Below, piece after piece: positions 1 to 12,600 of a stretch of 64,000 bases of DNA (position 1 is its first letter; each line of letters opens with the position of its first letter). The notes under the pieces were generated by a model. It did no database searches. It was not told the origin of the DNA and worked only from the letters and a program-made list of their open reading frames with translations. Source of the stretch: Amoebophrya sp. A120 (taxonomy: Eukaryota; Sar; Dinophyceae; Syndiniales; Amoebophryaceae); contig CAJINV010000001.1 of assembly GCA_905178155.1 (NCBI GenBank), forward strand, positions 9,507,865 to 9,571,864. The letters run 5' to 3'. A program made the position numbers and the translations under genes.

Positions 1-2232
1 GCAGCACGCCACTAGCTGTAGTTCCAGTGGTGTCAACCACCCCTACATCGAATAAATGGCTCCCGCCAACGTCGTCCGCCTTGACGGGTCCGCTGTACAG
101 ATGGTGCTCGTTCAGCGCTTTGTCCTCCGGCCAGATGTAGCGAAGACGCGCGTGGCCATCCGGCCTGCCGTTTCGCATTTCGCCCTGGTGCGAGGCAGTG
201 AGCTTGAACACGTGGGGACCACCACCACGCTCGACCACGTCGGCAGCCCGCACGTCCGCGAAGGTGTCGCGCTCCATGGTTCGCCACTGGTCCGCCGTCG
301 GCGGGTAGAAGTAAGGGAAGGGAAACAGGTTGCGCCACGCATCCGCTACCACCACGTTTCTTGGCGGTATCATCGCGCCTTGCGGATTCTGCAGCCAATG
401 TCTTTCCTGCTCTTGCCGAAACTGCGGCTGCAAGTGGTGCGGCATGGAGCGCCAGACCTCCACGATACCGAACTCGGACGGGGTCCGAGCCCGCACTTCC
501 GCGGGAATGACCGAGGGGAGTTCTGCTAGGTATTTGTGCCACATCCGGGTGGTTGTGTCGGGCTGCAGACGAGAGTTCAACGGCCCCCGGTACAATCGCT
601 GGCGTGTGATCTTGCTCCTCTCGAGCTCCTCTTTGCCCAGCGGAGCCGCTTTCGGGGGCGGCCCACCTCGTCTCCCCTCGCGCGGGTCCTGTTGCCGCTC
701 CCGTTCGTTCTGCCTGTCCCGTTCCTGGAGTTCTCGAATTTTCTCCGGATCGAGATCGTATCTGGTTTCCGTCCGAAGCAGCGACATACCGGAGCGCTTG
801 CCGCCTTGCGGATCGTCGTGCTCCAACCGATCTTGCGTCAAGTGCGCCGAGCTGACTACGGTCTTGGGATCCACAAGCAGTGGCCCGTACCAAATTTCCG
901 CTTTGAGGGTGGACTTGAGCACTCTGTTCCCGTTTTTCTCCGCCTCCTGGATGGCTTTCCGCGTGCTGTAGTCCGCAACAAGCCCGCCGCGTCTGTAGGA
1001 GGCAGCCGGGCCTCCACTTCCGTGACTGCCGAGGGCTGGTTCGATCGCTGAAAAGAATTCCCCCGCCCCGCGCGCGAAGTAGTTCACGCGGGCTAAGGTG
1101 CGCACTTGTTGAGGAGTTATGAGGGCTGCCACGTCGTCATTGTCATCGTGGTACGGGTTGAGAAGCTCCTCCTGAAGATCTGCATACCCGATGTCTTCCT
1201 CAGCCTCAGGGCCAAGAATTGCATGCGTCAAAGCATCAGTATCCCTATCCGCATCGACACTGCCGGTTTTTATGTGGTCACCATCCAGAATCCGTCGCGG
1301 GTCCGGGTGCCTATGCGCACGGTCTTCGCGAAGATAGTGCTCCGAGAGCTCTCCATCGAACAACTGAACGGCTCTCCAGGGATTTTCTGGTGCTCTGAGT
1401 TCTCGATCGAGCCAATGTGGAAGCAAACTGTCGTCGACTATCTCCACTTGCCCGCGTCCCCATTTTGAGAGGCCTTTCTCGCCGCGGCCTTCGCCGCTCT
1501 CGTAGTGCAAAGCCCGCCGCCCCTCCTTCCACTGCCCGAGAAGGGCTCGGCCCGTCCCCAGGTGGATGGTGCCTCGACCGTGAGATTGGTTATCTTTGAA
1601 AGTGCCCGCGTATTTCCCCAGAACAGTCTCCTTCTTGTCTGTTGTCCCATGTAGTTGACCCTTCTGCGCGGCGTTTCGGTCGATTTGAATAAAAGCGCCT
1701 TGACTCACGACACCAGTTTCAGAACTGTGCCGAGCATAGTGGTTGCGCTGAAGATAATCGTCTTTGCGGAGATCGACGGTTCCTGTGTAGAGGCAGATGG
1801 TTTCTCCAAGCGTCGTCCTATGGCGCGCATGCTTTGCAAAAGCCTGCGCGTCCTCGAATTGTATCAAGCCGACGCTCTCGGGAGCTGCCACGTTTCCAAA
1901 GTCCGCACAGGGCCACAGAACTCGGCTCACTTGTGTAAGCCTTTGATCCGTTTCCGCCCGCTGCTTGTGCCTGTTCTGGCAAATTTTATTTACTCTCAGT
2001 GATCGATCTTTTCCTTTTGGTTTTGCCACTGCTGTTGCTTTGCTGTTCGCCTTTCCGACTTCCCGTTGCGACGAATTTGACTTGCTGCGAGACCTGCGGG
2101 ACACGCCGGGCGACTGCGAGTCTGCGCCAAGAACGAAATTCTCACGCTGCAGTAGGCTCACGAGGAGAGCCAAAGCGGCCCAGCCAATACGAGTGCAACT
2201 GATCGCCGTTTTAATTTTTCGAGCCGACTGAG
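1..2232 (-). CDS. MORN-repeat protein with N-terminal hydrophobic segment (3' part, runs off the left edge)
   Basis: One minus-strand frame is open from a stop at 2306-2308 to the window edge, about 740 codons below the proposed splice site. MORN-like repeats are visible: near 1560-1620 the frame reads YAGTFKDNQSHGRGTIHLG followed by GQWKEG, and near 150-190 it reads HQGEMRNGRPDGHARL. MORN repeats usually bind membranes or act as cytoskeletal scaffolds in alveolates; a role here is inference. Near 2150-2205 there is a hydrophobic stretch (IGWAALALLVSLL) that would serve as a signal peptide or membrane anchor. No ATG occurs in this frame before position 787, so the start must lie in an upstream exon. 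The likely acceptor is the pyrimidine-rich tract ending CAATCTCAG at 2231. The upstream exon was not found. The protein is hydrophilic and Arg/Asp/Gln-rich between the motifs. Confidence 0.6.
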
Positions 2233-3042
2233 ATTGAGAATATGGATGACTAAAGATGCAGTCGTGTTGGTGTTTCAGGTAGATGGCAGAGCTAGAGAAA
2301 AGGCGCTATGCTTCTTGCTGCTGTTCTTACTGTACGTTTAGAAATTTTATCAAATCGCGAAACAAAGATGAGCACACAGAAGTTTTTTTTTGTCCGCTAT
2401 AGTTACTTAGAAAGCAATGGAATTCTACTGAATTTCAGAAAAAAATAGAAACACGCGCTACGGTTACAAAACTTGCAGGCATAAAAATGAACTTAGAGCC
2501 AGTTATAGTTAAAACAAGTGCTCGCTTCTTATTGTTATTGATAGACTAGAGAATCTGGATCTGCTAGCTACAGTTAGGCTTTTTGCTGACGCTGGTGCTG
2601 GTAAGGGGAAAGAGAGAATTGGTCTCAAGAACGTGATTTACTTGCTTTAGCAAAGTACGGCACTACCCATACCGTTACCGATCACCGACAGGGGAGCATT
2701 TTTTTATCATGCGATCAAAACTTGTTTCGTCAATGAGTCGCGATTTGTTCGCGATCTGGTTGGGATCGTTTGCATTTGGATCTTGAGGTGCAAGGTACGA
2801 TGTTGATCGTGCAATGCTTGACTGAGCATCCGTTATTTTCTTACTTTGTAGGTGCAGACCACACCTTGCTGATCATTTTTATTAACGACGAGCTTCATCA
2901 AATTCATCACATGTGTTCCGAAATATCAATTTTTTTTTCTGCATCTGCTTGGAAAAAACTTGGTCGGACCGATATTTTCAAAGCCATTTTCCTCATACAA
3001 GAGGTGAGTAGGACACTTCACTTTTCTCTATTTGTGGAAAGT

Positions 3043-3060
3043 GAAAAATGCTCAGAAGAA
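3043..3060 (+). repeat. Short 18-bp direct repeat (second copy 4283-4300)
   Basis: GAAAAATGCTCAGAAGAA occurs exactly at 3043-3060 and 4283-4300. It is short and purine-rich, so chance or a degenerate element are both possible. Confidence 0.5.
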
Positions 3061-4917
3061 GGAGGAGGAGGATCCTTCACACCTGTTTAAGCTATACTTA
3101 TTGCTATCAAGTGGAACATGACTTCGCAGATCACCCGGAGGAAACGAGCAGGGAGGCACCGCTCTCAGGAGAAACACCTAATCGGCCAGCATTATCTCCC
3201 GTTCCTTGTACCAATCGCGCCATAATGCAACTACATCTCTTTGAGTCGCGGGCACTGAGGTACACTGTTGCAGCTTCGTCTCTTCGAGCCGCGGCCGGGT
3301 GCGCTCCATCTGCTCACAAGCATGCCCTCTGTGGTGCGGCTGTCTACGCTGGGACGGTCCGGGGCTTGGGCGAGTTTAGGGTCATATTGGGCACCATATA
3401 TGTTAGGTGCTTGTCCCTTAACTCTGTAGACAATTCGCTGCCTCCGCCCGGGAGCAGCTTGCGGCAGAGCTCACCTCTCCGCTTTCTTCACGATCAGGCT
3501 CTGCAGGGCGGTAGCATATTTTTCGTGCTACCACCCTCTCTCGGGTGGCTCTGGCCGGACCTTCGTCTTGTTCTACAAAGTCCGCGTCTACGAAATCAAG
3601 ACACGAACTTTAGCTGCGCCTTAAAAATCTGAGATTCTTCCACTAGGCGGCTGCGCTGGATCGTGGGGAATTCGAATATGTATGGATCCGCTCCTTGAAT
3701 CGAGAAAAGATAGAAGGGATACATCTGGAATCTCTATCAGAGAAAATCAATATCAGGATCTATCGACATCTCAGCAGCTCCTGGTCCAGATGTATATCTT
3801 TTCCTCATTCTCGAGGCTCCGCGCCCCCGTTTTCCGCTTTTTCGTCGTGGTCTAGTTTGCTTGTGCTTAGACTAGGGGCGACCTGCTAGCTTTCGTTCTT
3901 GCACCTTGTGCGCTCGTGGCCGTGGAAGAGAAGATGTGAACCCGTCCAAAGAAGATGTTGAGAGCCAGAGCCCGTCAAAAGAAGATGAAGTGCTGCCAGC
4001 GCTGTGGAGAGGGAAATCGCCGACCGGGACCATATTTCTAGATGGAATGCGCACACAGATGCGCGGGGCGCTGAGGCTCTACCTACTTTCTACTGTAAAG
4101 GGGCACAGCTGACCCGCCACGTACGGGTGTCTAACTATCTGGCATCGAAACTCCGTCGCAAGGAGTCGGGGGAGATACCGACGTGGCGTCAGTGGTGGTG
4201 ATTGTGTGTGTGCGATGGGTCTAACAACTACTCTACGGCATAGCTCCCCCTGTTCTAGATTTTTCGGATCTCAGGCAACAAGGAAAAATGCTCAGAAGAA
4301 CAATGGGAGCTTCAACACCAACACGACGCACTACCTAGCCAAGATATAATTTCCTATGTCTCTGACTACGTGCTGAAGTAGTTGTATACTATAGATTGAA
4401 GCCGGAGACGATGTCCCACAAAACAAAGCAGGTAGACAAGAGTAACACCACAACTGACAGACGCAATGGAACTTCCGCCATTTACATTTTTTTTTCTGAG
4501 CGCAAAAAAAGAGAACTCCAGCTGCTCGAGTCACTCCGGCAACGATTATTTTCGTGAATTTTGCTTTGGAAATGGTTTTCTTTAGATTACTTCACCGCCA
4601 CTATCGAGCGACAACTTTCGTGTTCTTCATTTTGCAACAACATCGTGCGACAGCAGTGGTGCCGTTCATTTCGTAGGCGTGCAGGCGCACACTCACATCG
4701 TTCGATTACGATTTGAATTTTGTTGATACAATTTGGAATTTTGAGCACGAAAAGCGATCAGGCTACAGGATGAAAATTTACGAGATATTTTAGATATTTT
4801 CAAACTAAACACGTTGTGATATGCTACGGGTTGGTAACTGGAGTAGATCAGTTTCAGTTAGGTTACCATCGCGGCTGTGCGTCAAATCACCTCTAGGGGT
4901 GTCGTATTGCGCTGGCG

Positions 4918-4959
4918 CCGTGGCTGTCGACTTTTTCGTCGAGAAATTCTGTATAGATT
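4918..4959 (+). repeat. Dispersed direct repeat, copy 1
   Basis: The core TCGACTTTTTCGTCG followed by AAATTCTGTATAGAT recurs at 6024-6065 in the same orientation, with about 38 of 42 positions identical. Both copies are intergenic. Origin unknown; it could be a remnant of a mobile element. Confidence 0.7.
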
Positions 4960-6023
4960 AGAGCTTTAACACCCGTTAGCATGAGAAGTGGTGAGTTTGT
5001 AGTGCATTTTGCATGACAAATAGCAGAGGAGACTGCCGGGACATTGTCCCTTTTGCTCTTCTGGGAAGTGGGTTCTGCACACCGCAGAAGTTAGTTGTCC
5101 AGGCTTATGCGGCGGGCAGCTGGACATGGCCTGGGCGTCATTCTTTGGCCATGTGAGTTTTGTCTTCCTGTGCTTGCAAAAGAGCAAGCACTGCAGCAGC
5201 CGCGGCAAACACGCCAAAAACAAGAGCCGCGAAGCACATAAGCGCAGTTTAGGCAAGATGAAGGCGCGGAAGCAAAGGCGAAAGGACCCGGCCGAGAGCT
5301 TTGACGCGTCTATCCGGCAGGCGCGTGAACTCTCCAGGCCTTTTCGGCAGAATATAGAGGCGCTCAGGGCAACAGCGGGCGCCTGTCGTTTCCCCTCGGC
5401 CCCACTTCCCAGGGTCTACTTGTGCGTTTTTTTGAGCACTTTTCTGCGCTAAACTTTGCTTATCACGGTCGAAAAGTGGCGCTCAAGTCCCAAAATTCAC
5501 CAAGGGAATTCTTGACCTGGGGATCACGTCGAATAAGACTTGCTCCGGAGGCAAAAAGACACGTAGGGAGTTGTGAGCAGAGCACAGCAGGCGAAGCAAG
5601 CTAGCGTCCGCGGCCGAATCGTGCCTCCCCTTCCACCCGAGGCTGCTCCCAGATATCCAAGTCCAAGCCGAGCCAACCACAACTCGTGAGAGCATACATG
5701 TTGAACTAGTGCCCCTGTGTTCAGGCGTCGCCCTCCCTTTCGACCATTTCGGAGAGGAACTTCTGAGGCAGACGCGCAGAAGAATAAGAGCCCCCCGACC
5801 CACCTTCTCTGGTCGCTAGATACGCACTACACAGCCCGGCGAGCCCCCGCAAGACCACCTCTTTTGGTGCTGCAAGCGCCACCACGCGACGAGCAGCCCT
5901 TCAGGCTATGTGGTATGCTTGGGCTCGTGTCCATACGTAGCGCTCTTCTCTTTTAAGTAAATGCAAGTCATGCAATACAAATTCACTGCAAATTCACACT
6001 TCTGTAGCGCCACTCGAAATCGT

Positions 6024-6065
6024 CCGTGGCTCTCGACTTTTTCGTCGGAAAATTCTGTATAGATA
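6024..6065 (+). repeat. Dispersed direct repeat, copy 2
   Basis: Second copy of the sequence at 4918-4959, about 1.1 kb away in the same orientation. Differences are limited to about four positions. Confidence 0.7.
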
Positions 6066-6689
6066 CCTACGTAGTTTTGGTGGGCTTGAACTACGTGCAA
6101 ATCAAGAAGATCCTCGGCTGAAAGGCCCTACTACTCGCCAATTTGGTTTGCGGACGTTCAACTTGACGAGTAGTGGGTTTTCAGAGGCGCAAATTGAAAA
6201 TTGCGCAAGAAGTATTCAGAAATAAAAGAGGAGAGAGATTGAAGCGAGCTTTTCGCTACGTAGTAGCACTGGTTGAGTTTGAGAGAGTTTACAGAGACGA
6301 GACTAGAGCTAGAGGTAGAGCTATTTCTTCTTGGTTCTTTTACTTTTATGTCGGGTTTTCCTTTTGCTTTTTCTATAGATACGTTGTTTTTTTTTCGAAT
6401 GCAGAAGGAGCTGCAACGAAGCAAATCTGATATCCGATAGGTCTGAGTCCGATAGATCGTGCTACAAACGCTTGATTTTTGATTCTCGGAAATTATCATC
6501 CATACACTCGATGCCGAAGCAGGGCGAAGATTTTACTAGTAAAGCTCCTGCGGTTCGACGACGACGCAGTAAACCTTTTTCGAATATTGATATTCGTCAT
6601 TCCCAGTTTCGATTTGGGATTTGCTTTGATCTTTTCAAACTATTTGCTAGCTGTATGTTTTCATGACCATGAGCCCGGATTCACTATTT

Positions 6690-9600
6690 CTATTTACTCC
6701 CGCCGTTTCCCTTCCCACGCTGCATGTTTTCCCGGCGCTGCTGCTGTTGCAGGACGTGGTCACGCAGCGACACGGTACCGAACGAATCCCCACGTATGTA
6801 ATGCGTCTCTTCGTGCACTAGTACGCCATCTTCCTCCTCGTAGTTCGCGATAGAGTTCACTCGGTCTTCGAAACTTGACAAGTCTTGCGGGAAGACAAAG
6901 GGGGTAATCGCATTGGAAGATGAACTGGAACTGGACGCGCCATTTGTGTTGCCGCCACCAACATCGTTGAGCTTGTTCAGGGCACTGTTGTAGTTGAAAC
7001 TCGACGGCTCCGGACGGGGAGGCTTCTGGAACGCATCGGGCGACACCATTGGGGGCGAGGCCGGATCTTTCTTCCCAAATCCGGTCCGAAGGTTATCCGT
7101 AATGCGCTTGCTGGCACTGTCGTGACCCAGCCTCATCTTATTCGAGTTCGGTGCGGCGGAGGAGGATCTGTTTGTGTGTTGAGTAGAAATAAGATCATAT
7201 CGAAGAAAGATATCACAAAATAATGGAAATCGCTTCAACAAGCCTCCCCTAATTCTACACTGCCAAGAGTGTTACAATATCAATACCACTCAGGAAAACC
7301 TTGTTACCTGCTTGTATCTTTTGGTTTTCGTTCCGAGCCTTTGGCAACAACATCAGATGCTGTAGAGTCATTTTTCGGCGACGAGCCGTTCCGCAGTGCC
7401 GCCTGCGCACCTCGTTCTGTATCTGCGTTCTTGGTACTGCTGCTGTGCAGAATCTGCTGCACCCCCTCAGACATGTCGATGTGCAAATCTTGCAGGGGAT
7501 GACTCTTCTTTCGCAGTGACTTGCCCACTTGCTCGACGTTTTCCTTGTTTTCGACGGCATGATCTTGTTCACCCTCGCCAACACTAGGTCCGCGCTGATT
7601 CGCGGCCCCGAACAGGGATCCGCTTTTGCTTCGTGACCGGCTTCGACAGGACGCGCGGGGCAGCGCCGAGGAAAACGACTTTTGCCTCTGCTGCATGCTG
7701 GCGTCGTCGTCCTCGCATATCTGATGCAGGGCGCCACTGCTCCTGGCAGCGCCGCTCAGCGACCCCGTCGGGTCGATTCGCAAGGAGGACGAACGGCCGA
7801 GATTCAGGATGTCGTGGTCTTTGTCATTGTCTTTGCTGTGTTGCAACAGCGCGCGATTCTTGATGGAGGATGCGGCCGACATAGGTGTCACGAGGTGATT
7901 TGGGCCCCCACCACCGTAGGGGCTCGGCCGTATCACCGACATGCGTGCGGGGTTGATGTTGCCGTTCAGGTTCTTACTGTCGCCGGGTTGGTGGTCGGAC
8001 AGCCGTGCACCTGTGAGAGGCTTACTGCGCGACCGCGACCGCGACGTGTTTACGTGGTTCTCGCGTCCACCGGTAAAGATCGGGGCGTCCCGCGAACGCG
8101 ATGCGACGGACGTAGAGCCACGCTGGTCGCGATGAACAAGGTTCTTGCCATGGAGGTCCACCAAAATTCTTCCGCTACAACTACTGGAATGCGGTTGTTG
8201 CTGTGCTTGGTCGGGCCGCTTGGAACTTGAGCTCGACGCAGCTCCCTTGGAACTACCAGGTTGCGCAACGGCTGAGACATGATCATCTCCTCGATCTGAG
8301 CGTGGTCCCGCTGTCCCAGGAGCGGCCCGTAAGCTCTGTTCGCCGACGCTTTTGCTGTCGCGCAACACCGCAGGCCGGGAATTCGTGCGTCGCACCTCGC
8401 TACCGAGCGACTTCACCTGTCGCTCCAAGGTCGGAACTTTCGCCACCTCGCGCTCGAGTGATTCCATGCGCTCGCGCTGGTCTATGGGACTCTCACACGT
8501 TACATTCTCAACTGTTACATGATAGATTTGCCATGCAAAATATACATCAACATCCACAAGGTGAAGCTACTTCGCATGGCAAATTTTTGAAAGGCTAAAC
8601 AGTACCTAAATCTGTGCAGAATTTGTAATGCTACAGGTGCAACCTCCCTGGTTTGTTTTGACTTTTGCCACTCTTGCATCACAAATTCATGTAAGAGTTG
8701 AGAATGTCACAGTTGAGAACGCCATATGGTCGTTGAAGGACTTGACTTGCTGTTCCAAGGAACCAATGCGATTTACCAGCTGGGAAAAACTCGCCGCTGT
8801 CATGGTCACGACGGTGCCATCGCTGTTCGTATTCACAGCGCTGTTTGCGAGCACCAACTCACCACCGCTCTGGTGGTCTATCACACGTTCATCCTCGGCG
8901 GGTCCTCCGACACTAACAATTGCGGACTCGGTCGACGGCAGAAGAGCGGTAGAGGAAGAAGAGGTAGCAGCTGAATTTCCGCTGATAAAGGTGGATACCG
9001 TGCTGCTCACCCGAAGGGAGCTCGCGCGGTCTGGTTTCTTGTTGTCCTTCATCAGGCTATCATCTTTAATGGCCGGCTCTACTACTACTGCTTCCGATTG
9101 GCACGACCTCGCAACCACCAGCAAAGATTGCTGCGTAATTTGCCGAGAGGCCTTGATCCACCTTCGGAGCAGGCGGAACAGGCGCGTTGCGGCAACAAAC
9201 TTCTGCAGCAGCGGGGACTCAGGCGCGGGGGTTTTGAGGGAAGTCGATCCACTGCGCCGTGCGCGTCGCTTGCGCACCCAGGCCTTGACTGCCCGCTTGA
9301 ACAACACCAGACCGGTGACAATTTGCAAAAATTTCGTTCGGGTGTGCACGCGCGCAACATGGTCTTCGACGCGGCGAAGAAAAAACGTTTCTTTCATGCT
9401 GCGGATCCAGCGTCGCAGCCGGATCGAGAAAAAAACAGCCCGCGCGAAGGACCTCGTAAGGTCCCGTTTGTACCTCCTCCTGCGAATGTATCTCTTGCTG
9501 TGCAGCACCAGCAGGGCTCCTTGCACGAATTTGCGCCAAAAATGCTGAATGCGCTTGTCCTTCTCGTCCCGCTTTCTGGCGGTTCTGTAGGCGCGCCAGC

Positions 9601-12600
9601 GAAGCTGCAGTCTGCGCAAGTGCATGATCTTGCAGAAGATGTCGTCGACGCGAGGGAGCGAAGGTGGAAAACTGGAACCGACGTTATTAACGCGAGCGAA
9701 TTTTCGTTTCCTCCGATGCGCATCGACCAGGGACAACAATGCCTCTTTTTTGTTCTCCCTCGATTTCCCACTCTCCTTCAAAAACTCGAAGATCCGCCTA
9801 GCGCCCAGTCTCCGAGCATTCACGAAGCTGCGCAGGTGCACGGCAAGCAGGCAACCGCGGGCCAGACTTTGCAGCAGCGCCTCGACCCGGAGTTTCTTTT
9901 GTCGCCTCTTCTCCTGCTCGAGCTTCAGCGCCCTGTTGAAGCGCCAGTCGCGGATGTGCAGGCGCAGACACACCCGGAACAGCACCGAGCGGAGAAAGAA
10001 GTCCCAGTATCTTTGCGCCCGGACTCTTCGAATGGCGCGCCTTTCGGCGACGGCGGCGCGGAAAAATTTCCGGACGTGGACGAACATCAGAGTCCCCCGC
10101 GCGAAGGACTCCACCAACTCCCTTGTCCTCTTCACTCGACGCTGCTGTTGGGACACTCTGGCAGTTTGCAGCAATCGTTTCAGCGCAACGGTGAGCAGCG
10201 CGTGACGGGCAAAGGCAGAAACGTTTTGCTTCGCGATCTCCGCGCGGCGCGTTTCCGCTGCTTGCTTGATGAGCCGTCTGGTATTGGAACGGCGGCGCAG
10301 GAAGAGTTTTAGCAGACTGATGCGCCAGAATGCGCACAACAGCTCCTCACTCCGCTTTGCTTTTGATGCTCGTTCATGCTTCTCTGCGATACGGGCCCTG
10401 AGTCCTGCAACGTACTGTTTGAACTTCGAGACCAACAAGGCACGGCGGAAGAACAAGTGGAGAAATTGCTCGGCCAGTTCCTTGCGCGCCTTGCGGATCC
10501 CCGACAGAGCTCTCGAAAAAGCTATCTTTGCTTTCAGGACTCCGCAGAGAAGGGCAACATTTTGCCGCAGCTGCTGCTTGCGGATTCGCATTTGTGCGAC
10601 TCTTCTCCGGACGTATTTCTTGACGTGCGCGAACAGCAGAGATCCCTGCAGCCACCGGCGGTAACGGTGTTCGCGGAGGGCTATTTTACGCTGTCGAAAG
10701 CGGTCGACGACCGCGGCCATCCTCGGCTTCAACAGGGCAAATCGCAAAACAGCTTTCCACAACCGCACCCGCCTGAGGAGTCGCTGCAGCCACTTCCGCA
10801 ACTCGATCTGCAGGCGAATCCCGCGTACCAGGGTCGTCACGTTGCTCTCGGATTTCAGGCGGCGCTGCGCACGCCTGCGCCACCGCACCAACCGCACGAA
10901 GGTGCGCGCCGCACTGACCATCCCCTTTTCGAGGTTTTCGCGGCGACACTTCTTGATGAATGTTTTCAAAAAGACGGCGAACCGGACAGCGAGCAAGCAG
11001 CGTTTCAGCTTCTTCTTCGTGAAGAACCGGCGGAGGTCGGCGGACACCTGCAGACTCGCGTTGTCGGCCAACAATTTCTGCAGAATCGCGAGCTTCCCCG
11101 ATTTGAGGAACAATTTCGAGATGCCCATCACGTAGTCGCACTTCGGGACTTCCAGGACCAGCATCAACAGGTCGATGAACGTTCTGGCGTCGTAGGCCTC
11201 ATACTCGTGTCAACTGTAAAAGTGTCTGGGTCTGGAAGAGTCCAACTTGTCATGCAGATTTTGGACTCTAAAAAAATCTGTACTGCATGAGCAGCAAAGA
11301 GAGTCCAAGTTTTGCTACACGGAAAGAGCATTTGTCATGCGGTATAGGCATCAGGAAGCCGTTACAAAATCTGTGATGCTAGGGCATGCATCACAGACAT
11401 CAGGAGTCATGCAAAATGTGCATGACAAACCTGCACCTGGCAATCTTCCAGACCCAGACATTTTTACATTTGATAACTCGTCCGGCAGTTTGATCGTGGA
11501 CTGGAACTTCGCGGCCAGCATTTTGTAGTCGCACCGGTGCGGGTACCCGCGGTGCATGATGTCGACGAGCTGAAACGTCCCGGACTCGCGCATCTGGTTC
11601 AGGACCACGGGTTTGTCGAAAAAGTGCGGTTCCTGCACCGCGTTCGGGCAGAAGCAGCGGATGTAGTGGAGGTTCGCTTCCTGCAGGGTCGTGATCAACG
11701 CCTGCAAGTCGCCCAGGTACTTGCGGCTCACGGAGTCAAACGTGGCCAGCGTCGCGTTGGCGCCCTTGCGATTGGCGCGCCCAATCACGTCGATTTGCTC
11801 GCGATTCAAGTTGCTGCCGTCCGCCAGCAGATTCCGCGGCGAGGCCTGGAATTTGTCCGACTCTTCGAGCACAAATTTGGACACGAGAGAGTTGCTCGAG
11901 AGTGCGACCACTTTCTCCAGCTCCGCGTCCAACCGGGAGTTGTTTTTCTCCAGCCACCCGGCCGTGTGGTACGTGATGTCACCGGCGAAATGGGTGATCA
12001 CGAATCCCTCCGACTTCAGGATGCTGTCTACTTCGGTGACCCCCCGACCGCGTTTCGGCTCCTTCACGATGCCGTGCTGCCGGGCGCGCTCGCCGGTCTT
12101 GAAGTGCACGTGCACGTTCTGCGTGTAGGTCGCGGCCGTGACCTCCTTTTGCGACATGCGCCCCACGCGGAAGCACGCGTCGTCCAGCATGCGGAAGCAA
12201 TCCGCGATCGCGCTGACGCAGGGACCGCACTGCGGCACGTCGATGCTGGTCCACTTCAGCCCTTCGCGGCTGTAGAGCTCCTGCTCCCCGAGGAGCACAT
12301 TGTCAATGAAAAACTGCTGCAGATGCTCGTTCGCTAAGTTGATGCACAACTGCTCGAACGAGTTCGCTTCGAGTTGTTCGAAACCGTAGATGTCGAGGAT
12401 TCCGATGGTCTGCTGGTGGGGCGGGAGGTTGCTAGTACCGATGCCAAGATCCGGGTTGATGTCGTTCGGTGACAAACTCGCGGACAAATTCGGAGAGTTG
12501 TTCCGCTTGGTGGAATGGTCTTTCCCGTGGAGGGAAGCATTCACGTTCGTCACCACGTAGTCGAAAAGCTTGCGGTAGAGAAACTTGCTCAAACTGTGCA

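Larger units (their letters stand above)
2308..6689. other. Intergenic region, mostly AT-rich
   Basis: No convincing gene. Short open frames exist (plus 2770-3090, plus 3048-3632, plus 5126-5452, minus 4966-5256) but none has recognisable domains or a supporting splice structure. The block 3100-3650 is more GC-rich than its surroundings and holds an imperfect 11-bp-arm hairpin at 3506-3536. A roughly 42-bp sequence occurs twice (4918-4959 and 6024-6065), and an 18-bp sequence occurs twice (3043-3060 and 4283-4300). An exact copy of the introner motif GCATGACAAA lies at 5011-5020. The unseen first exon of the MORN gene may lie at the left of this stretch. Confidence 0.5.

Noticed and set aside
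33-893. 286-codon minus-strand frame and several plus frames at the left end
   Set aside because: Different frame from the MORN reading frame; compositionally odd (Arg/Ala/Gly) with no motif.
3048-3632. 194-codon plus-strand frame
   Set aside because: No ATG context, no domain, and it would be the only plus-strand gene; kept as an unexplained GC-richer block.
5126-5452. 108-codon plus-strand frame and overlapping minus frame 5256-4966
   Set aside because: Both are short, motif-free and overlap each other; no splice context.
6690-7241. Separate small gene at the left of the myosin
   Set aside because: A GT-AG intron (7168-7307) joins it in phase to the myosin tail.
9098-10312. 404-codon plus-strand frame
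   Set aside because: Antisense to the myosin neck; the minus frame has conserved repeat structure and joins the motor in phase.
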